From Chara braunii (lineage: Eukaryota; Streptophyta; Charophyceae; Charales; Characeae), in contig BFEA01000439.1 in assembly GCA_003427395.1 (NCBI GenBank), forward strand, positions 1,137,089-1,174,218: a stretch of DNA of 37,130 bases, given 5' to 3'. Position numbers and translations under genes: made by a program. This document shows positions 29,424 to 37,130 of this stretch, piece after piece (the first letter of the stretch is position 1; the number at the start of each line of letters is the position of its first letter). The notes beneath the pieces are model-generated. The model did not search any database. It was not told where the DNA came from and was given only the letters and a program-made list of their open reading frames with translations.

Positions 29424-31515
29424 GCCTTCCAAGCCCCTTTTCATACATTTTTCAGCACTCCAGACCCCCTGCGTGCTCAAAAACGTCTTTGGAAACAAGC
29501 TCGGGCTTAGCCTCCATTTGCCATGTGCAAAATTACCGACGAATTTACCGTTCTGGTCCTGACCATGGGAGACCTCTCCATGAGCTATTTCTGGCTTGCC
29601 CAGATTGCTGGACATGTTGTTGGGGACCTGCTCGGTCCTGGCAAATGGGTCAGGCAGGTGAACTACCTAGTCATATGGCTTCCGGTCAAGTTGTGTTGCC
29701 TTGCTCAGCTTAGCGACTGTGGATGTGGGCCCTAAGACTCTTTTCACATGTCTATTTGTTGTCCCACAGCATTCGATCCTGTATTTAAGACGACCTATTG
29801 TACTAATGAGGAGACAAAACTTCAAGTGCCAGCAACTTCAGCACAAGGACAGCCAATCACACTGGTGAGCTTTGGACCCCTTAGCTCAGCATCCCTCTTT
29901 CACCAGTCTTCTTCATGTTCTTCTCAATTCTCTTCACCTCTCTGTCTCATGTGCCCCCCTTAAGCATTCCATTTTGGAAGGGCCTTTGTACTCTTCAGAA
30001 TGTGAATCTGGTTCCTTTTTTGACAAGCAAGTGCATGGATGCTATCACAAACACAAAAATTTATCCATCACAATACTCCTTGTTATGGTCCACACTGCTC
30101 TCCACAGTTTAAATGTGCATGATGTGAAACGGTTTTCACCTTTGCAGAAGCAGATGCAGATGCCAGGGTTCGATCCCTAGACCTTACGTGCACCCGTGTA
30201 CAGTATCGAGTAGACCCCGTGTGTTTTGAACCCGCGACCTGTGTTTTAGTAGTGACTCTACCTTGTCATGGGTCCCTGTAGTTGTAGGGGTTCGATCTGT
30301 AGATCTGGCAAGTAGGGGTTACAGAGCTGCTAGGCTAGAGGTCTGTAGGTAAGTTGTAGGTCCAGCTGCGTCGAGTACTGCATCGAGTCGGCAGTGTAAC
30401 GCTGTGCAGTCAGCGGTACCGGTCCAGTCAGTCGCAGTCCAGTCAAGCAAGTACCGTGTGGGACTGTGTGCACCGAAGGCCTGGAGGAAAGGGGCAGACC
30501 AGCGACCAACAGAAGTATAAATCAAGAGGCAGCGTCCAGGGATTCATTCATTCGCTGTGTAAGCCATGCGGAAGCGCTGTCTCAAGCGTCTTGTGCGAGG
30601 TGGTCTGCAGCGCGCCCGAAGTCGAAGTGGGCTGGAAGAAGTTAGCATAGCCATAGTTAGTGGTTGAGCGGCCATAGCCGCTGTAGGTAGCAGAGAGGTG
30701 CTAGTGTGTGAGTGTGTGATACAGAGTGTTAGTGTGTGAGTGCAAACGGTGGTGTTGGAAACAGTATCGAGAGTTGGGATGTTCAGGCGCTGATGCGCCA
30801 TAGCCTGTTGAAGCAAGTTTGCGTCTAAACTGTGTTCTCGATTTCCATATCTCTGAGTTTTTGAGTGGGCGCTGTGCGCCAGTGTGAATCGCCATGTGTT
30901 TGCATGTATGTGAAGCGAAGAAGAAAGCGAGTCTGATTGCAGATGCCTCCCTCCACCTGTATACGCCTCTGCTCTTCCTGTCTATTGTTGTCCAAGGCTC
31001 TGCCCTGTGACCTTATTTCAACCCAATTATCTGTGTCCAATTTAGAGAACACTGCAATCATGTGTAATGTGCCTTTGTCAGTGCATCCATATTTACGTTT
31101 ATTTCTAACTCCTTTTTCTTAATGCTATGCAGTTCACTATCCTTTAAAACTTCCTTTGAGGCTCTATACTACTGGTTGAAACCACCACTCTTTCTGAACC
31201 TGACTGCTATGCCCACCACTAGACAAGGGGGGCTCCAGTTTGAATATATGTGGCCTTCTGTAGAAGTGCTGCTCAGAGGGTACCCATTATACAGGTAATA
31301 GTGGAAAGTTCAAAACTAGAACAGTTGGCACAGAGCACCTGATTTCTGCGGCCGCATACACCGGCCTGCAGGCACTTCAGTCATTCCCTGGTGCGCCCAC
31401 AAAGGAAAACTGTGGCCATCAACGTTGGCCATTTCACAGCAATGGTGATGGTTCACATTGGCAGCCACAGTTCTTGTCGGGACTGCCATTTTTTGTGTTA
31501 CCTTCATTGTACTTA
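29424..31515. other. Unassigned DNA
   Basis: No conserved domain, terminal repeat or gene structure is recognised. GGGTTCGATCCC near 30173 and GGGGTTCGATC near 30285 look like tRNA T-arm/B-box strings, but no cloverleaf can be drawn round them. GTGTGAGTGTGTGA repeats lie near 30700-30740, and a GTCCAGTCA-type repeat near 30425-30455. Any 3' LTR of element B should be on this side, but I could not find one. Confidence 0.5.
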
Positions 31516-32808
31516 TCACTTGTGTTCCAGCAAGAACAACCTCGGCCTTTGGGAAAAAGAGAGGTTAAAAAGCGTGGAGCCAGGTCCGCCCTTCCTCTTT
31601 GTCGCTACCTTGATAGGCTCAGAGAGACTTGAGACTTGAGATGGCAGCCGGCCCTGACAAGTTTCCACGTACAGCTTCGCGTCTCTCATCATCGTGGGCG
31701 ACCAGAACCGCTGCAGCAGATTAGCTGCTGTCTTTTTGTAGCCAAAATGGTCGGTGGCGTCATGACACTCTCCTAAAAATAAACTACGCAAAGGCTCTCT
31801 ATTTGGCACACACAGACGTTTATTCCCTGCCTTCTCAAGGAACAGCAGTCCGTTGACCAACTCAAACTCAGCAGAAGTCACCTTGTCCTTCGCCTCCAGT
31901 CTGCGTATGATCTCATACATAAACTGGTCCTCGCAATAGGCTTCCACCAAAGAGCGAGTGACATCTTCCGCGAGCTCGAACTCAGTGATCAGCGCACCAG
32001 AGAAATCAGGTCTGCGCGATAAGGCATCAGCAACTTTGTTGTACTCCCCTTTGCGATACTGCGGTTTGAAGTCCTACTGTTCAATGACTACGATCCAACG
32101 CGTCAATTCATCGGAGAGCACTGGTTGGGTTCTCATCCACTTCAGGGTCTGATGATCAGTCTTGACGATGAAGAACCTCCCAAGGAGGTAATGTCTCCAA
32201 TGGGTCTGTGCCTTGTAAATCGCGTAGAGCTCTTTCTCATAAGTGGACTTAGCCAACTTCTGAGACGTCATCTTCTTGGACATGTACTCAACTGGCCTCA
32301 ACTTTGGCCCCTCCTGCAACGCGAGCACGACGCCTATGCCATATTGGCTAGCATCCGTGGTTACTATAAACGGCTTGTGAGGATCAGGAAGTTTCAGGAC
32401 CTCATGGTGCGTCAACGCATGCTTCAGATGTCTGAAAGCAGCCTCGCACTTGTCAGTCAAAGGGGAGGCCACCATGCTATAGTTCTTTACAAAATTGCGG
32501 TAGTAGCCGATCATCCCTAAGAAAGACCTCCACACGTCCTCACTAAGACCCGCTTTCTCCCATGGAGGAGCGTTTGGGTCAACTTGACTCCTAGACCGGG
32601 AACCTCCATGGCGTCTACCGGTCGCCTTACCTTTTTGAGCTACGACAATGACTACTCCACTCCCTGAAGCTTCTACGCTGCCAGCCTCTGAACCCATTCC
32701 CGCCTGGAAGTCGTCATCCAACTCGATGGTGGAACCATCGTTGTCGACGAACATGATGCGCCCATTCGCTTTCCAATTGGGAGGCAATGACTTTTTCCTA
32801 CCATCCAT
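31516..32808 (-). pseudogene. Element B gag C-terminus fused in frame to RT end, RNase H and partial integrase
   Basis: The frame opens at MDGRKKSLPPNW, equivalent to GDGRKKRLPQDW near the end of element A gag. It runs through the linker to WEKAGLSEDVW and then, at about 32540, without a break into RSFLGMIGYYRNFVKNYS, the RT/RNase H connection. RNase H has FIVTTDASQYGIG, the Glu in TYEKELYA, and KTDHQTL. A single in-frame TAG near 32074 follows VVIEQ, after which DALSRR and the integrase N-domain (LGECHDATDHFGYKK, then YVETCQ) are in the same frame. Similarity to element A fades after the first zinc Cys, near 31640. Zinc knuckle, protease and RT palm (about 2 kb) are missing. The deletion kept the frame. 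Confidence 0.85.
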
Positions 32809-34225
32809 CGTGGGTGTTTGACTATGCCCTATCTTTGCTTCCAGTTCTAGGGCCTTTTGCTAAACGAGGGGAGGTTGTGCATGTTGATGTTGGCCTCACC
32901 TGCCGACTGATTCCTGCGAAACCTGGGGGTCATAGCGCACCCCAGGGACACAGATCAGACGCTCTACTGCGTCAATGGCCTCTATTACTGACTTAAATTG
33001 CTTGGTATGCAGTGTCAGGGTCGCGTTAGTAGCCTCTTGGGCCTCTTGAGGATCATGCCACCTGTCTTCCACCAACTTGAGGAAGTCATCCAGTTTCTAG
33101 GTGACCGCCCAAGCGCGAAAGTCATGACCGTACCTCTGTAGCTGCACTAAACCACTCAACCATCTTGCTGCACTCCCCTCTAGATAAGAGGCAGCCACAA
33201 GCACTTCCTTGTGCGGCAAGGTAAGTTTGCACTTGACATAGACTGACACTATCCTCAACCATATGTCGAGGTCTTCGCCCCTCTTATCCCCTGTAAAGGG
33301 CTTAGGAGCGGTGATGGCCATGTTTGGAACCCACTGACTTTGTACCGGTACCTGCACCATTCCGGACTGTGGACCCTGTGGTGCAGGCTGTTGCACTAGC
33401 TGTTGCTGGGGCTGTGTACCTTATGGTTGTGCAGGCTGCGAGATAGCAGGCTGCCCGCTTACGGCAACCTGTGACGGAGGTTGGGAGAACACTGTCTGTA
33501 CAGGAACCTGTACACTAGGACCTGTTGAGAACCCTCTTGGAAACGGTTTGGACCGATGCTGGGGAGAGAGTCACCGGTGGGACATAAGGAGGAGGTTGTA
33601 CAACGGGCATGGCACCAGGCTCGGACAGCGATGGTGATGCCGGCGCTCGCCCGACCAGCAATGCCAGATTTTGCTGGATGTCCTGAAGGAGAGCCGTGTG
33701 ATGGTGTTGCATCTGTACAACACCTAGCAGGGCTGTCCGCAACGTCCTCACATCATCATCCATGTGCGTCAGGTCCATTCCCTCTAACTCACTGATGTTC
33801 GCTTGTCTCCGCTGCATCCTGACTCTTCTTCTAATCATTCTTTCCTTCTTCGCTTTTATCTCTCCTAAGGCCTTCTGTAGTTGTGCCTCCTGCAGTACTG
33901 CCTGTTGTATGGCGATCTCATTGGAAGTCAACACTAATGGCTGGCTTGCCATGACGCCAGTGGACTGACTCAGGGTCTGCACGACCGTTGACCCCACGGT
34001 CCCTGAACTGCTAGCCTGGGAACTCTGTTGCGCAACAGTTGCCATGGCTGCTTGAAGTTGCGGCTTCGCTTGCGAATGCCCTGCTGGCCTCTGCTGCCGT
34101 TGCCTCTCCCTAAGTTGGCGGAACAGTAACCTATCACCCTCGGGTCCTAATGCCACGTGGGCAATCGGGCGTCTCGCCGATCGCAAGATCCGATCGTCCT
34201 CACTAGTGGTATCCCTATCGCTCAT
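32809..34225 (-). pseudogene. Element B gag, N-terminal and core
   Basis: It starts MSDRDTTSEDDRIL, like element A gag, then a Gln/Arg-rich helical region (LFRQLRERQRQQR, KALGEIKAKKERMIRRR) to 33515. A frameshift near 33540 and a TAG near 33422 interrupt a Gln/Pro-rich linker (QPQQQLVQQPAPQGPQ). The core follows at 33396-33097 with PKPFTGDKRGEDLDIW and ASYLEGSAARWLSGLVQ, and a stop after FRAWAVT. Homology continues beyond that stop (DRWHDPQEAQEATNA, VERLICVPGVR). It is the same gag family as at 24322-26278. Confidence 0.85.
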
Positions 34226-35487
34226 AAGCTACAGAACTGTACACAATCTGCACTAAGACACTCTTTGATGCTTACCACAGAGTAGTGCACAGACCGACTT
34301 ATAATTAAACTAATTAATCGGTGGCTGCGTCAGAGAGTATATACATTTGGGTTCAACAGGTAAGTTCAGGTTCCAACAAACAAAACTATTTTGACTTTGA
34401 CTAGTTCGCAAACAGAAGCACAATGAACAAAAAACAGTTCTAAACTATGATGTCTGTCAGATGTTAATGGTTGTACATCTAACTAATCAAAATAAAAATA
34501 CAATCATTTGTTGGGTCTGTTTGCAGAGTGGAATCTTGCCCAAACTTATCACCTGGAATCTACCCCTCCCTCAGTTCTTCCTGAATGTCTCTTGTCATCA
34601 AGGTCCTTGAGCAATCCGGACAGCGTGCGTGTCTAAAGGTGTGCACATGGCCCACCCCTGTGCCCCGAGTCCTACTGAGCTGGCCAGCCCTGCACAGTCT
34701 TTATCCTCGTGTGCAGCGAGCCTTACACGGACCGATTGGCTGATCAAGAGGCGTTTTTATGGACGGCCCCCAAAGTCCTCAGGAATTATTTAACGTCGCA
34801 AACAGGACAACGATCACAGCCAATGGAAGGTACCCCGCCGGTGCTTATTTATAGACGCTCGGTCTCGTCTGTCCCATAGGGCTGGCCTGCCCTTCAGAAC
34901 CCCTCTACAGCGCAGCGAGCAGACAATGGACAAAGCAGCAAAGCATGCGTGCTCTACTCCCTGTGGGTTGGCATGGTGACCGTGACCTAGTGCTTCGTCC
35001 AGGGCCCTTCAGATAGCACCGCCCTCTCCTTCCAGATGCTCCACGTGAAGATTGGCGACTCTCAAGGTTGAGCGCACACGACTCCTCACATGAGAGGACT
35101 CTCAAGACACATCCTCACGGTAAGAAGTGTTGAAGAGGGTAGATAAGGTTAGGTGCAACGTACCTCAAAATAGTTGCCCCCAACCACAGATATTCTCACC
35201 AGATGACCCGATGTTGATTGTGATGACCAATCGCTGCTTCGACACAACCAGCATTGTACCACCGTTCCAACTCAGCATCAATCATACACCGGATAGTTCT
35301 CATCACACTGTGAACACCCAATAATCACCGCTTAGCCTTCCTGGCGATCCCCTCTCCACCTGGCTCGCCTGCTTATCTTCGCCCTCCTCACTACACACGT
35401 CCCACGACACGGTCGCTCACCGCACACACCGTGTGCATGTACCGCATTAGGCAGAAGACAAGCGCCATATTAGCGCACCGAACCACA
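34226..35487 (-). other. Element B leader between PBS and gag
   Basis: About 1.26 kb of non-coding DNA. From 35205 downward it shares ordered blocks with the leader of element A (23317-24321). The first 280 bases after the PBS (35487-35206) have no counterpart visible in A, where the LINE and the assembly gap intervene. No ORF is shared between the two leaders. Confidence 0.7.
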
Positions 35488-35499
35488 GCTCCGATACCA
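35488..35499 (-). promoter_or_regulatory. Element B primer-binding site
   Basis: The minus strand reads TGGTATCGGAGC, one base different from the plant standard and three bases from the LTR end, the same spacing as in element A. The variant base (G for A at position 8) is shared with element C. Confidence 0.85.
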
Positions 35500-35502
35500 A
35501 AT

Positions 35503-36376
35503 TGCAAGGCAGATGAGCAATAGCGAACTTCATAAATCAAACAGCATCATGCACATGAGACCAGATAGTCATGACCTCGAACCAATAGCAGAATTGCATC
35601 ACGAGTTTCACCATATAAGAGCACACCAAAAGCTCATAATTGACAATGCTGGAAAGTCTCATCATCATCAACGAAGAACCATTGTTGATATCCTATATGG
35701 CGCTCGGCGCCCAGACTACAAATGGCAGATCCTATCTAGCCTAGACTACAATGCCGCTGATGACGTCAACAGCTTCCCAAGTACGAGCAGATCCCGGCCA
35801 ATGCCGCACGCCTCAAGCACTAGGTATGTCTCTCGTATCACTTACAACCTCGTTCCCCAACTCACAGATGCCTCTTGCACCCAAGGACCACCATGCGCCC
35901 CATCCAGCATACAGCAGCGCAGCTCGGCTATGGCTGCCTGCTCCTTCCAGCTCGCCCGTGAGCGCGTGAGCATGGCCAGCATTAGCGCAGCATGCAGCCT
36001 GTGCCCGAATGCCCAATGCGTGGGCTGGCCCTTTCCTAGCCTGCCTGCGCTGGGCCCCTGCCCGGAAGCTTCGCCTCAGACCAAACGAATCAGGCCCAGG
36101 GGCCACCGACAGTTACCCGTGCCCAACTGCCCGCTGTCTGAGTTGGGTCTATGCTGCGTATCTCGCCCAGGGCCTGACTTAGATACATTCGGTAAACAAG
36201 GCCAGGGCCTGGCCGCCTTCAACCAACTGGCACTGCGTAACTGCCTGAATTTTCCCCAGTTGCGAAGTAGTCCCAAAATAGGCCTCTTGTCGTCTTTCCG
36301 GCTTGCCTTCACTTAGGGCGGCCGACCTGTTGCAAATAGGGGCCCAGTAGGGCTTATCGAGGCCTTATGCCTCGCA
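35503..36376 (-). repeat. Element B 5' LTR, 874 bp
   Basis: In plus writing it starts TGCAAGG and ends CCTCGCA (TG...CA). Overall similarity to element A LTRs is low. Shared islands are GCCTTCACTTAGGGCGG near the end, GGCGCTCGGCGCCC (35699-35712), TGACGTCA (35761-35768), and the GGGCCTG-type cluster. A PBS follows directly. The 267-codon plus-strand frame (35513-36316) is an antisense reading of the LTR, not a gene. Confidence 0.88.
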
Positions 36377-36389
36377 ATTGCATGTTTTG

Positions 36390-36641
36390 ATACACCCAGA
36401 CCAATCAGGCTTCATGCCGAATAGGAATATCCAAGACAACATACTTTTAGTCAATGAAACCATCAGATATGCCAGGCAGCGGAAGGCAGATGCTGCCATC
36501 ATATTCATTGGCTTTGAGAAAGGATACAATCATGTCAACTGAGATTTTCTTGATATGTGCCTTCAGAGGACGAATTTCGGTGAAGCTTTCTGCCAATGGT
36601 TGAGTATCCTTCATAGAACGGCAACCACGAGCATGATTAAC
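36390..36641 (+). pseudogene. LINE RT fragment, dead
   Basis: The plus frame begins HPDQSGFMPNRNIQDNILL, matching HPSQTGFIQGRNIHDNILL of the LINE at 19683. The next RT motif reads IGFEKGYNHVN-stop, where the other copy has IDFENTYDHVDW. Both Asp residues are lost and the Trp codon has become TGA. Similarity continues through FLDMCLQRTNFG and HRTATTSMIN, then fades. The fragment starts 14 bases from the element B LTR, so B probably inserted in or beside this LINE. The 5' part was not found at the other side of B. Confidence 0.8.
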
Positions 36642-37130
36642 AGTCACCTCTCCCACTGTTGCATGCTAGTGAATACTTCACTAAGTATGGGCAGAACCAA
36701 AGATCAACCAATATAGGATGAGCATATATACAGCGGAAGTCTGAGAAATGGACTGACTCACATAGCTGAACTCACCTAGACATCACTCGACACACAAGCA
36801 ATCGTGAGATGGTGGGGTCTGAAGCCAATCATAGACGATGCTTCAGGCCCCGTACAACCACACACAGATGAATGGTGGGAGGAGAGACGATGGAGGTGAA
36901 AGGTATAAACAACGCCAGATGTCACCGAGCTAGAATCCAGAAGGTCACCGTGTCACCGAACAAATCAGAATGTGGTGGACCATAATTCACCAATGTCGGA
37001 GGTACAGAATCCTAATGTAACCGGTGTCCGATCTATGATGCCGCCTGGTATCCAGCCCAACTATCTCCAATGTCTCGAACCCGGTAAGTATCACAGCCTC
37101 CTACCACCGAAGTCCAATCACTGATCTCTG
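36642..37130. other. Unassigned DNA to the window end
   Basis: No gene, terminal repeat or known motif is recognised. It may be further decayed LINE sequence. Confidence 0.5.

Larger units (their letters stand above)
31516..36376 (-). mobile_element. Element B: truncated Ty3/gypsy element of the same family as A
   Basis: Minus strand: 5' LTR (35503-36376), PBS (35488-35499), leader (35487-34226), gag (34225 to about 32540), then directly the end of RT with RNase H and the start of integrase (to about 31640, frame open to 31516). Zinc knuckle, protease and most of RT are deleted; the rest of integrase, PPT and 3' LTR are absent. Gag, leader and LTR ends resemble element A. It is non-autonomous and probably dead. 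Confidence 0.85.

Noticed and set aside
28501-29448. 315-codon minus-strand frame
   Set aside because: It runs across repeat X, the whole element C 5' LTR, its PBS and a GAC trinucleotide repeat, so it cannot be a real coding unit.
30165-30300. tRNA or SINE head suggested by GGGTTCGATCCC
   Set aside because: B-box-like strings only; no A-box at proper distance, no cloverleaf, no poly(A) or TSD seen.
35513-36316. 267-codon plus-strand frame
   Set aside because: Antisense reading of the element B LTR; no domain, and it is confined to the LTR.

Overview
This window is nuclear DNA from a plant or streptophyte green alga. It is almost wholly transposable-element sequence, and I found no intact host gene. 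Four observations point to the lineage. One LTR element has a primer-binding site (PBS) that exactly matches the plant initiator-tRNA-Met type, TGGTATCAGAGC. The LINEs carry the plant-style C-terminal zf-RVT domain. The Ty3/gypsy pol ends in a chromodomain-like tail. Microsatellites are abundant, and N runs mark an incompletely closed assembly. A charophyte such as Chara is a plausible guess but cannot be proved from this sequence.

Layout. 1-708: a long imperfect inverted repeat around microsatellites. 709-3473: unassigned, repeat-rich DNA. 3474-6581: a LINE insertion with an 11-bp target-site duplication (TSD) and a 39-nt poly(A) tail; its reverse-transcriptase domain is cleanly missing. 6941-7717: a 761-bp hAT-type non-autonomous DNA element with an 8-bp TSD. 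7792-9323: two antisense LINE 3' ends inserted one after the other at the same target sequence. 9324-11223: unassigned DNA with a possible LINE ORF1 remnant.

11508-29254 is best read as a nest of insertions, all minus strand. The host is element C, a gag-only LTR retrotransposon (TR-GAG-like). Its 5' LTR is 28776-29254, PBS 28763-28774, gag 12776-14562, polypurine tract (PPT) 11616-11631, with a truncated 3' LTR at 11508-11615. Element A, a degenerate Ty3/gypsy element with LTRs at 14944-15959 and 27205-28220, sits inside the leader of C. A 5'-truncated LINE had landed in the leader of A. A 6.6-kb inversion (about 19683-26270) then split both the LINE and the gag-pol of A. Turning that segment round restores the expected order of every part.

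31516-36376: element B, a relative of A on the minus strand with 5' LTR, PBS, long leader and gag. An internal deletion joins the end of gag in frame to the RT/RNase H connection, and the element stops inside integrase. B abuts a dead LINE RT fragment (36390-36641). Nothing here looks able to move alone. The most interesting items are the RT-less LINE, the gag-only element C, the nested inversion, and domain-deletion ORFs that stayed in frame.
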